From: Colocasia esculenta
Lineage: Eukaryota > Streptophyta > Magnoliopsida > Alismatales > Araceae
DNA: 64,000 bases
Assembly (NCBI GenBank): GCA_014218235.1
Contig: CM024766.1
Coordinates: 51,115,359-51,179,358 of the forward strand
Reading direction: 5' to 3'
The position numbers were made by a program, and so were the translations under genes. Positions 53,822-63,860 of this stretch are shown here, piece after piece. How positions within the stretch are numbered: position 1 is the stretch's first letter; every line of letters begins with the position of its first letter. The notes beneath the pieces were generated by a model. The model did no database searches and was not told the DNA's origin. It was given only the letters and a program-made list of their open reading frames with translations.

Positions 53822-54980
53822 TTAGCAACACAACCTACTGATTTTAGGATGGTTAAGTTGATTAACTACACTGTTATTAGGAGAAATATGAATTTCTATC
53901 AAACAATGTTATCAAACAACGTCCCCAAAATTTTAGAAGTTGAAGTTGTGTGTTAACTTGACTTGACAAGGCCGGTTCTCTCCAAACTTACTCAAAATCG
54001 GATGAATAGGCAATCTAAATGGGAAGGTAAAGGTCCTCCTGCCCCGTACCGTGAGGGAATCCACATAATTTAGGGACTTATAGAGTTCCCTTTGGAGCCA
54101 ACCCGATTTACCCGAGAGGGAATCTCCGGATAAAAGGTTGTGAACCAAGGAGGGGCTATCCTAAAGTGTGCTTTGACTATAAACACCTTCTTTGCAATTG
54201 ATGTGAGATATAAATGATCTCAATTTTATAAAATTCTCCTTCCATTTATTATTCAACAGAGCAATGGCACAAATGCTGAGAAACTACAAACCTTCACAAT
54301 GAATGAAGTGCCATGTATGTCATGAGGTATTATTGCTATCTCTGTTCAAAGGGGTTCAAGAATTAAATAAAAAATGATCTATACATTTTGATGATGACTG
54401 AGTAACTGGAAATATTGGCGTCTGATAAACATATATTTTCATGTCAAAAGGTTGTCATTTACCCCTTGTAACTGGATAATGGGTAAATCTTTAGTAACCA
54501 GGGACTATGGTGTGTAAAAAGTATTAGTTCTTGAGTGAAAAAGATTTACTACATTTGATAGTTTGATTTAAAATAAATAAATAAATAAATATATATATAT
54601 ATATGTCCAAGGAGAATTACTTAAAATCAACATCCTTGTCTTCCATCAGTGTGTTCAAGTTGTTTAACTTCATCACAAGTGATTTCAATCTAAAAGGCAT
54701 TTTTATTTCTTTGGATTTGGAGAATATGGTAGTTTGTCATTGGCTATTGAATGTTCTATATCACTCAAACTATCATTTTAATGGCTCAAGTCAATTAATG
54801 AAAATATCCTGTAGGTTGTTGTGTAAAACTTGAAGTTCGTTGGATTTTTGTAAAAATATGACAAATGAATTTTTTTTTATCTCTTAAAATCCTTGTCACG
54901 TTGATTCCATCCATATTTAATCATGTTAAAGATTTCCTACAATTTACAAATTTTCCTCATGCTCAAACCCTCAAAACTTC
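53822..54980. other. Non-coding: Gypsy leader and junction with element C
   Basis: No PBS or LTR end for the Gypsy element could be recognised. From about 54361 the sequence resembles the 3' non-coding part of element B (ACTGAGTAACTGG phrase, TGATGATGA). An (AAAT)n/(AT)n microsatellite lies at 54573-54604. Confidence 0.45.
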
Positions 54981-54990
54981 TTCAGGCCAG

Positions 54991-55062
54991 GTCGACACAT
55001 CCACATTCCTGTGTCGACACAGTCCAAGCCCAGGTCGACACACCCATGTCTTGTGTCGACAC
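54991..55062. repeat. GTCGAC dyad array upstream of the plant-transposon-like ORF
   Basis: Two pairs, GTCGACAC-N14-GTCGACAC (22 bp) and GTCGACAC-N13-GTCGACAC (21 bp), about 235 bp before the ATG at 55295. This array is not inside an LTR. Confidence 0.85.
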
Positions 55063-55294
55063 ATAGGCAATCCAGGTGGTTTATCTATTGGGGAGCCGGT
55101 TTAGGATTTGTTGTTCCTGCGGACTATTCTACCCCAAAACCCCTTTTCTTCTTCCCAGGTCGACCCCATGGCCGTCCTTTACCTTTGAAAACGGTCGCAG
55201 TTTTCATCCTTCTTCCCTCTTCCCACCAATTTTTATCTCCATCCTCTTCACACCATCTCCACCATCCCCTGTTCTTCCTTCTTCTCCTGCAACT

Positions 55295-57232
55295 ATGCCT
55301 CGCAAGCAAATGCCTCGCCGTGGTGCTCGTTCTAGGGCAAGTGCCAGGCCCATTGCTGTTGACGTACCTCCAACTAAGAGGAGAAGCAAGCGTCGGCATG
55401 ACCCGGCAGAGCAGCCAGGTGCTTCATCTGCATCTCCTACACCATCCAAGAGAGGTAGGGTACCCTCTTCCAGTCGAGGTCCTTCTCAGAGGACATCTGC
55501 ACACCCTAGGAGGAAGATATTGGTCTCCTCTCCTAAAGTCTCTGAGGAATCTTCCTCAAATTCATCTGGTTCATCTCATCCCTCTGAGGCAACCCCTTCT
55601 AAACTGGCTAGTGAAGGGAAATCCATCCTAAAACCTAGAGCTGTTGACCTTGAAGACACTGACCTTGCAACTACCTTCCCAGAAGTGCGTCAGTTCTTCA
55701 ATTTTCAATCTTGGTTTCCCTTCATTTCTGAGTTCAGAACCATATATCCAAGGTTAGTACAAGAGTTCTATCTGAATTTGGAATGTACACCTGAGGGCTA
55801 CCAGTCTGAGGTCAAGGGTGTATCAATTAAGTTGCCTACTGAGTTAGCTGCTACATTATTTCGAGTTCCTGATGAAGGTGCTGACTATCATGATTTTGAG
55901 TTTGACCTTCATGAAGCCTATTCTCTGCTGACTGGACTCCCAGCCGTTGAGTCAGACCTCAAGCAGACTTATGTCACCAGGTTTAACACCAACACCATCC
56001 CACCTGCTTTGAGACTTATCCACCACATTCTAACAATAATTATCACTCCTCAAGGTGGTGGAAGGGATAGGTTAACTTACATACAAAGGTTCATTATTTA
56101 CTGCATGAAGAAAGAGATAAAGGTCAATCTGCATGTGATCATGTACCAGATTATGAGTGAAACTACAAGGAAAGATCTACATAGATCCCTTCCTTATGCA
56201 GCTCATCTCACACCAGTTTTTCAGCATTTTGGAGTATCTTTTGACAATGAGCAAGTCCAGTCAATCCCAAAGTCCAACATCTATTGCTTCAAGCATTTGC
56301 AAAAGTTCATGGGATTCAGACTTGAAGGTGATCAAGTAAGAAGAGGTCCTATAGTTGTTGAGGCCCCAGTGGTTCCTGAGGTTGTAGAACCACCTTCTGA
56401 GGTTGCCCACTCTCCTCCACATGATCAAGAGGACCAGCCTCCCAATGAAATTGGAGCACCTATACCTCAAGGCGTCCCTTGCACACCTCTATTTCATGCC
56501 TCATCACCACTTCTACCTGAAATGGACCCTCTTCACTCCACAATACCAAGCATCAGCCTCTACTTCTACTGGTGGACCTTCTGTTCCACCAGAGCTATAC
56601 TCCTTTCTGACTGAAAAATTTGATACCATCTCCTCTTCCATCCTACAGATGTCAGAGAGTTTTGAGCTCAGAATTCAAAGATTGGAGAACTCTGTGAATG
56701 CTCAGTTCATTAAGCAGAAAGAAGCAGCTGATCATGCCACCCAAAGGTTTAATAGACTAATTGGTACTTTGGGTGATGCTTCCCTTCAGTTAAAGGAACA
56801 TCAGGACAAGCTGGAAAAGGTCCTTGAAGGGATATTAGTAAATTCTCAGAAGAATTTATCAACAGTCAGGAAGCAGTGACTCAGATATCCAAGACCAGAC
56901 TTTCATTTGCACACATGGTTGATGATTTGGAAGGCATGAAGAACCTATCAGCTCACATAGACAATGAGATGTCTACCCTTAAGAAGGAGCTCAGAGATAT
57001 CAATAGACATGGATTTGCAAGCTCTTCTTCAGGTTCACAACCCATTTCAGCTGATTTATCTACATTCCAGTCCAACATGTATGACAACAGTCAAAGGTTG
57101 GAAGAACTGCTGCATACCAGACTTTCTACCATGCAAACTCAGTTGAGATCCAACCTTCAAGCAATGGAGTCAAGATTGAAGACCATAGAGTCTCTCCTTC
57201 TTCCTATTCCTCCTCCACCTCCATCCTCTTGA
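55295..57232 (+). pseudogene. Plant-transposon-protein / envelope-like ORF, frameshifted
   Basis: ATG 55295 begins a basic Arg/Lys/Ser/Pro-rich N-terminus (MPRKQMPRRGARSR), followed by a folded domain from about residue 125: FFNFQSWFPFISEF, YPRLVQEFYLNLE, VKGVSIKLPTELAATLFRVP, LRLIHHILTIIITPQ and CMKKEIKVNLHVIMYQIM. This pattern matches the putative plant transposon protein domain of many plant LTR elements, found in Sirevirus- and Athila-like envelope-position ORFs. A frameshift near 56540 leads into a coiled-coil part (TEKFDTISSSILQMSESFELR) and a second frameshift near 56865 into another coiled-coil stretch ending at 57232. I see no clear transmembrane helix. It sits just before a PPT and LTR, the envelope-like position, but with its own GTCGAC array upstream. 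Confidence 0.6.
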
Positions 57233-57234
57233 TG

Positions 57235-57601
57235 GATCTTATCTTTTGATGATGTCAAAGGGGGAGAAGGAATATCCTTGTAATGAATATCTTTGTTGAA
57301 TGAGAAGGAGTACTTATTTGAATGTGATTGAAATCTTTGTAATGAATGGATGACATGTCAATGAATGGATGATTGTAAATGTCAAACCCTGTGTACTTCA
57401 TTGTGCAAAATTTTCAAATGTTGATAAATTATGCTCAATGGCCTTTGATGAATGTGAATGAAAATATTGAAACATGGGTTCATTGTCATTCAGTGTGTAT
57501 GTGATTGAATGTTGTGTGAATAAATGGCTTAAAATCACATTTCATTGTAAATTCAAATCTTCATGTGGACTTAATGTTGCCATCATCAAAAAGGGGGAGA
57601 T
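57235..57601 (+). other. 3' UTR and polypurine tract of element C
   Basis: A/T-rich, many AATGAATG-like phrases, an AAAGGGGGAGAAGG tract at 57258 and the final AAAAAGGGGGAGAT directly before the LTR at 57602. Confidence 0.7.
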
Positions 57602-58117
57602 TGTTGGGTTGAGTGTGAATTTAATACATTTCCCCTCATAATTTTGATGATGACAAGTTGTGATTTTAATGCACAATAAATGGAACATGTTAAATACATC
57701 ACACATGTAATAACAATATTCAAAAAGCATGTTTCCAAACACATTTTATCATATATATTCATGATAATACATTGGACTAATGATTTATGTGTTTATTTCT
57801 CAGGGACATACATTTCTTGCAAGGGTAGTGTCGACACACCCACTACTGGTGTCGACACAGGGTATCAAACCCTAAGGCAAAGTCATGAAGAAATGGTCAA
57901 GTGTGTCGACACAGTCCCAAGTGGTGTCGACACTAGACCCAGCTCCCAGAGAACCCAGTTGACAGGTTAGGACAGTGTGTCGACACAGTCCCAGGCAGTG
58001 TCGACACTAGAGCCATCTCCTAGAAGACCAGTTTTGTGGAATTGGGACAGTGTGTCGACACACTCCATGGTCAGGTCGACACACTCCGGCAACGTTTTCA
58101 CTTTAAGTCCCACCTGG

Positions 58118-58208
58118 ACACGTGGCACTCTAGGGATTACTTGGATCGGCCTTGGATCATGTGCCCACGTACCCCAAGGGTTCTTTTGGCCATGATGGGG
58201 TATAAATA
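58118..58208 (+). promoter_or_regulatory. LTR promoter of element C: ABRE/G-box and TATA box
   Basis: ACACGTGGC (58118-58126) lies 83 bp upstream of TATAAATA (58201-58208), nearly the same spacing as in LTR B despite heavy divergence between them. Confidence 0.6.
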
Positions 58209-58693
58209 CCTATCTAATCGGCCCCCAAGAAGTAGAACTCCTGAAGAGCCTTCCAGAAAGCGCCCTTTGGCGGCAAGACAGAGGTCTCCTCCCGTTCTTG
58301 CTCTCCTTGTGCTGCTTCAAGCCAATTCCCATCCTTGCAAGCACAAGAAGTGAAGATTGATCCATGAAGATGAAGTGAGATCACTTTCAAGGGAGCAGAT
58401 CAAGTAGAAGCAGCCAATTGAGAAGAGTTCAAGGAAGATCCAGAGGCACAAATTGCAGAGCATCGCCTAGGGACTTCAAGAGCTCAAGCATCTTCTCAAT
58501 TCAGCCTTCTACAAGGGAGTTCATCTGAAGAACAAGGATTCTACATACAACTCCTCAACTCCCCTTAGTTCTTCTGAGTCATTCTTGAGATTGTGCATGA
58601 TTTGTTGCACTAGTCTCCTTGAATGAACTCTTTATGGATCAGATCATTGCTAGAGGATCTGGATCTTGTTGTTTTTGATCTAGCAAGTTGGCT

Positions 58694-58885
58694 GTGAGCC
58701 TTTGTGCTCAAGTGTGTTGAGTCGTCGCACTCAGGTTGTGGTTGAGCAGTTGTGCTCAGGTTTCTAGAGTAGTATTGCTCTAGAAGTTGTGTGTGAGTTT
58801 GTGAACTCAGTGTGTTGGAGTTGTCAAGCTCCAATGTGTGGTGTATTCAAGTTGAATAGTGGAGCCTCACTGTGTGAGGGGTGGA
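58694..58885 (+). ncRNA. Hairpin array in the LTR leader of element C
   Basis: TGAGC-CTTTGT-GCTCA, TGAGT-CGTCGC-ACTCA, TGAGC-AGTTGT-GCTCA, CTAGAG-TAGTATTG-CTCTAG, TGAGT-TTGTGA-ACTCA, TTGGAG-TTGTCAA-GCTCCAA, TATTCAA-G-TTGAATA, CTCAC-TGT-GTGAG. Positions correspond to the array in LTR B, but loops and stems differ while pairing is kept. Confidence 0.7.
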
Positions 58886-59489
58886 TGTAGGAATCATATG
58901 GTGTGATTTCCGAACCACCTAAAAATCTCTGTGCAGTGGTTTGATCTGTGATTTAACTGTACCTTGCGTTAGATGTATGTATAGGATTTTCGATTACACT
59001 TCTAATCAACTTGATCACACACTCTAATCACTTAATTCACACAATCACTCATCAGATCTGTGAATTACTTTTCTAAATTGTCTTTGATTCAAAGCATCTT
59101 TAAAATTGGCTAAGCTTCCGCAGTATTTGGCCTAGATCTATTCAACCCCCCCCCCCTTCTAGATCTGGTCCATCTCTTTTTCGATCCTACAGTGTGTATG
59201 CATTGTAGACTAAGTGTTTGTCACTGTGTACATGTGTGTGTGAGATCTTTCCTTAGCTAGAGGGTTTGATCTCTACAGAGTAGTTCTTCTAGCTTGTGTG
59301 TGTGTGGACTGAGCTTGAGTGCTCGTGTGTGTGTTGTACTCAATTCTTGAGTAGTGTGTCTCACAGTGTGAGGGGTGGAGGTAAGAGTCACAGGGTGTGA
59401 TTTCTGAACCAACCTAAAAATCTATGTGTAATGGTTTGATATTGGCTCATCGTTAGATGCATGCATAGGGGTTTGGTTAAACACTTAAC

Positions 59490-60043
59490 TTTTTTTTTGG
59501 GTTAAAAAAGTCCTCCAGAACTTAATCTAGGAGAGTGCACCCTCCCTCCAGGGGAGGAGAATGTTCTCACTCCACCAGAGAAGCACCTAGGCCTGGAATA
59601 TATAATAAAGAAAGGATAGTACAACATTCAGACCCGATCAAAATAATCTAACATGGAAAAGACCAGTTTTATCTAAGACAATAGGACCTTTACACTTGTA
59701 GGGGACGCTGCTAGATCCCCAAAACACCTTGTTCTCCTTGTATTGACATCCAGAATTAGCTAAAGCATCAGCCACCTGGTTAGTCTCCCGATAAACATGA
59801 CTTATCATATGAGAATTCTTGTTTATAATAGCACTAGCTTCCCGCCACCAGTGATATGCTTGCCATGAAGGGCATCTACCAGCCTTGAAAGAATTGACCA
59901 ATGCTAAAGAGTCTGTATTAACAATAGATAACCGAAGCCCAAGGAAATCGGCCAATCTTAGTCCATCACACAGAGCTCTAATTTCAGCAATCATGTTGTT
60001 TCCATTGCCATAGTAGTGGGCAATTGTCTCACACACCTTGTCT
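59490..60043 (-). mobile_element. 5'-truncated LINE insertion
   Basis: On the reverse strand this 554-bp segment begins inside an RNase H coding frame and ends in A9 (T run at 59490-59498 on the forward strand). It is flanked by CACTTAAC at 59482-59489 and 60044-60051, the 8-bp target duplication. Truncation at the 5' end and a poly(A) tail are typical of target-primed reverse transcription. Confidence 0.85.
59638..60043 (-). pseudogene. LINE RNase H domain fragment
   Basis: About 135 codons: AHYYGNGNNMIAEIRALCDGL, INTDSLALVNSF-type (VNTDSLALVNSF) and ISHVYRETNQVADALANSG, the RVT_3-type RNase H at the end of plant LINE ORF2, with Glu and Asp catalytic positions present. Only the end of ORF2 is included, so it is a fragment without an RT. 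It ends at 59638 followed by the short 3' UTR and poly(A). Confidence 0.8.
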
Positions 60044-63000
60044 CACTTAACAATCACACACTAGTTCACATAATCTGGTTGTTCAATTGTCTCACACACC
60101 TTGTCTACTAAATCACATCAGATCAGTGGGGTTTTTAATTGAGTAGATTCTTTATTTTGAAGTAAATTTTAAACTGCTTAAGTCTCCACTGCAAATCTAT
60201 TCAACCCCCCCTTCTAGATTTTGCCATCACCGAATATTCGATCCAACAAATTCAACCTACGCAGAACCCCCTAACACACCTATCAACCTTCCACTAGACA
60301 TACAACCTTCCACTCCACTACCACCCAAAACCTCCATCCAACGGAGCGGGTGCACAACATTGAAGAGTACTAGGCAAAGTCAGCAAAAGAAAGACGTGGG
60401 ACCGGGCATGTTGTTCCAAATTCAATATTACATTCCACGCATGCTAATCATCATCTGCATACCGGGCATATTCACAAAGAGGAAGTTCTCGCCTCCCTTT
60501 CTGGCCGTCAAGAGGCCCATTACTGATACTGTGCCAATTCAAGTTGCCAAATACATTCAATTCAAAATACTCATTAGGAAGTTCTCTCTCCATGCTCTCA
60601 TGACCCGTCACTCTATTGTCATACACGTACTCACTCAAGTGAAGGGGTCAATCACCAACATTGTTTTCACACACACTACAACCAAATTCTTTGTGAATTC
60701 AATATCTCAAAGGAACATGCTCCCACTTTTATCAAATATTTCCACTACTCAAGGCATGTCTCCTTTATCGTTGTCTCCAATTCTACCTGTGGAACTCCCT
60801 AATATCTCCTTTAATCACATTCCATGGGAGTTATCACTGTTGTTTTACTTTGACGGAAGTCAACGATCCCTCAATCAATGAGAGCTGTTTAAGGAATGTG
60901 AGAAGAGCTAGACAATCTTCCCATTCGACACGATTTTTTAGAAAGTACATGAGGGTCAGAAAGCCAGTTCCCAAGTGGATGAAGAAATGCCGAGCAAGGC
61001 TTAAGACCAGGGGACCACCACCTATCTCTCCATCGTTCCAATTTTCCTTTTTGCTGCTCAACACATACCTGTGGGTTCTCCACATTCCCTCCCCATGGGA
61101 GACATTTTTCTATCACCTTTTTCATGATCCCTCCTCTTGTATTAGGCATTGCGTCCCGTTGTGTACTCCATATTCTCTACTTCGTGCCCTATACGGCACC
61201 TTGTCATGTTTCCATTCTCCCCCTCGTGCCCCACGTGGAACTCCATATTGTTTCTACCATCCCTATCGTGCCCCTCGCGGCACATCTCCATCTCATGCCC
61301 CACGAAACACTTCTCTCTCCATTACCCCATGTGGCACATCCTCCCTTCCTACCCCTCGGGCAATTTTGCTTTACCCTTTTCTCCTACGGACCCTTTGCAT
61401 TCTTTTCTCTTCAATGGGCATCCTTCCCATTTTCTTCTTTTACTCCCTTTGGACCCTCTGGAGTCTCCCAAGTCTTACCAGACTTCTCACCTTTCCACAT
61501 TTGATTAGGGCATCTGTCATTTCTCTCATTGTTTTCAAGGCTTTAGTCCTTACGTATCCTTTTAATTTCCATCTAATTATGTATGTTCTTCAAAGTTTCT
61601 GAGTCTCATCCCAACCCAAGGTATTCGTCCTTCTTTATCCTCCGAATTCTTATTTTGATAGCTACTAAATTACTTATTAGTGTCATTGTCACAAAAAAAA
61701 ATCTAAAAAAAGAAGAATATGAATATTGTCATGCTATCACAACACTCTTGTTATGAAAGCTCTACGCCAGTGGTCTAAAGTTCCTCCCTTTTCATTAAGG
61801 TTTGCCCTTAGCCTGGACACTTTACACACACTTCATGGCACCCTTCTCTGACTCCCTAGAAAATGTCGTCGCTACCTTGGCCATGCCAGAGAGCACTAAC
61901 GTTTGTTTCTCTTCTATTCAGCCAAAGAATGAGAAGTAGAGGTAGTATGTGCAAGACAATTAGCCTAAAGCACTCCCTGATGAGAGGATGTCTCTATTAA
62001 AGAGCAATTAATCAATGACTAGTGAAAGCATCAAAATATTAATGCAAGTCAAAAGTGACAAAGTCCCAGTAGGGAAAACCTTGGTCATATGCATGCAAAA
62101 CCAAAATCAATCAATCAAGATAACATGGCATGGCAAAGAGAGGCAAAGTCCTCACGCATTCAAAATGAACCCGGTCATATGCATGCACCAACAAATGAAT
62201 GGTTTGAATATCAATTCTAAAAGCCCCAACATTCAATGTGACTGAATTTCTGAAGATTGTGCCAAGGAAGAAAGTCAAACCCGACACCTCCTTTTAGGCT
62301 TATCTCTAAATTTTCTTCCCTTCTCCCTACCAGACCAAGTCGCCTTTTAAGGTATGGCTTTGGTAGCAACATCGTTAACCACGGCAGTCAGCCACCAGGC
62401 ACCATTCTAAATTCATGCATTACTCTAGGCGGTCTTTAATGAAAGGATATGGTACAAGGATCCCTCGCTAGTCAGTCTTACAAAGCCTTAGGGCTGTGAT
62501 TAGCATGACCATATTTTTAAAACCCAAAAAAATAGATAAATATTTTCAAAACATCATAAAAATTCAAATATTTTCAAAACTCCATAAAAATTTGTATATC
62601 TCTAAAATCTAAACTAATTTCTTGATAGTATTGCACAGGGCAATCACTTTGCACCTGAAACTCTTTGGGTTAGATTCATGCCGAATTCTTCCAAATTCAA
62701 TCATCCTACCTTTTGAACTCCATTCCACTATTTGGCCAAGTCCACTTATCCTCGTGGTTTAAACAAAACAATTGATTGAGCTATGTGTGTTATGTTTGCT
62801 GTCCATGCCCTCCATGCTTGAAAGCAATTTTATTTCATAGTGTTGTTATTCTTGGCTAATGAATTTTTAAGTGTAGGTTTGAGGAACCCTGCCCTATTGT
62901 GATGAATTGGCTTCAATCACTGCCGCACTTACCATCCTTATATGCATTAACTATATGCTATTACTCCCTTAGAGCATATCAAAGACCTTGTGACTCTGAG

Positions 63001-63410
63001 AATCTAGGATTTGAGTTCCTCCTCCAACAAAAACAATGATTATTCTAGAGGATTCTTAACCACACGGATAGACCGTTAAGCTTTGCATATGGGAATGACG
63101 GACCCACGCCTGGAAAACTTGGTGTCCTGACTCAACTTAGCATCATAATAATATTATCCTTAATTATTTTCTATCTTCATTTGATTAAACCCCTTTTTCC
63201 CCTTTAGCCCAGCATACATGCATAATTTTGAAGTCACAGTGGAAAATCACTCCCCTAATGCAATTTAAGAGCCATTGGTCTTCAACTGCAAAAGTAATTT
63301 GAGATATTCCATTCCGGGTCAAGCACCCAACTTCCTTTGTTGCCACCTCCGGGATGATTTCTGTTGATTCAGCTTGTTTGGATTATCCTCCAACATTTGT
63401 CCATTTATCT

Positions 63411-63430
63411 CCCTAAACCCTAAACCCTAG
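63411..63430. repeat. Short telomere-like motif
   Basis: CCCTAAACCCTAAACCCTAG, nearly three plant telomeric units. Too short to be a telomere relic; such telo-boxes also occur in promoters. Confidence 0.7.
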
Positions 63431-63764
63431 ATCCACCTTAGCTGCAGCACCTCCACAAGCTGGTAAATGCTCCCCAGTGGTGAAATCTTTAGGATTGTAT
63501 CTTTAGGTACTTCTACCATACTGGAAGTAGATCTCTCATTTGTTCCCTTTGTGCTCACCTCCTTCATGTCCCGTATACACAACCTCTCTTCATGCCCTTC
63601 GTATACACTTCTTCCATCCAAACATTGTAGTTTTCTTGGTATTCTCCTCCTGAGGTCGCTTCACTTGGCATTGGTGCAAGATTCTCATCATTCGGTGTTT
63701 ACCCATTGTTGAAGGTGTGTCTATTTTTCACCTTGGCATCTACATTTCAGTTCTCTCCACTTAG

Positions 63765-63860
63765 CTTCACTCCATTCCACTACATTTCACTTCATTCTAC
63801 TTCACTTCACTTCATTTTATTTCACTCCATTACGCTCCACTTCCCTTCACTTCGTCTCGT
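63765..63860. repeat. TTCAC/TTCAT pentamer-decamer repeats
   Basis: Imperfect run of CTCCATTCCA, CTTCATTCTA and CTTCACTTCA-like decamers, strongly pyrimidine-rich on the forward strand. Confidence 0.8.

Larger units (their letters stand above)
57602..59191 (+). repeat. 3' LTR of element C (Sirevirus-like, 5' LTR not in window)
   Basis: 1590 bp from TGTTGGGTTGAGTG to CGATCCTACA. Same module order as LTR B but diverged: GTCGAC dyads (57828-58083, three or more pairs at 21 bp), ACACGTGGC (58118), TATAAATA (58201), a hairpin array (58694-58885) and a C-run plus TTCTAGATCTGG near the end. Because a PPT precedes it and no matching LTR lies upstream, element C is 5'-truncated or extends beyond recognisable sequence. 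Confidence 0.85.
59192..60248 (+). mobile_element. Remnant LTR of the B/C family, interrupted by a LINE
   Basis: It contains leader-side modules of the same LTR type: GAGC-TTGAGT-GCTC, TACTCAA-TTC-TTGAGTA, TCACAGTGTGAGGGGTGGA, GATGCATGCATAGGGG, and after the LINE TTCAACCCCCCCTTCTAGAT and a terminal ATCCAACA. Start unclear (directly after LTR C), so the 5' part is missing. No PBS follows. Confidence 0.7.

Noticed and set aside
60360..61602. Two overlapping genes of 173 and 250 aa
   Set aside because: No domain, pyrimidine-driven composition, heavy overlap with frames on the other strand, and neither shows splice or start context I can defend.
63411..63430. Interstitial telomere
   Set aside because: Fewer than three CCCTAAA units; more likely a telo-box or chance.
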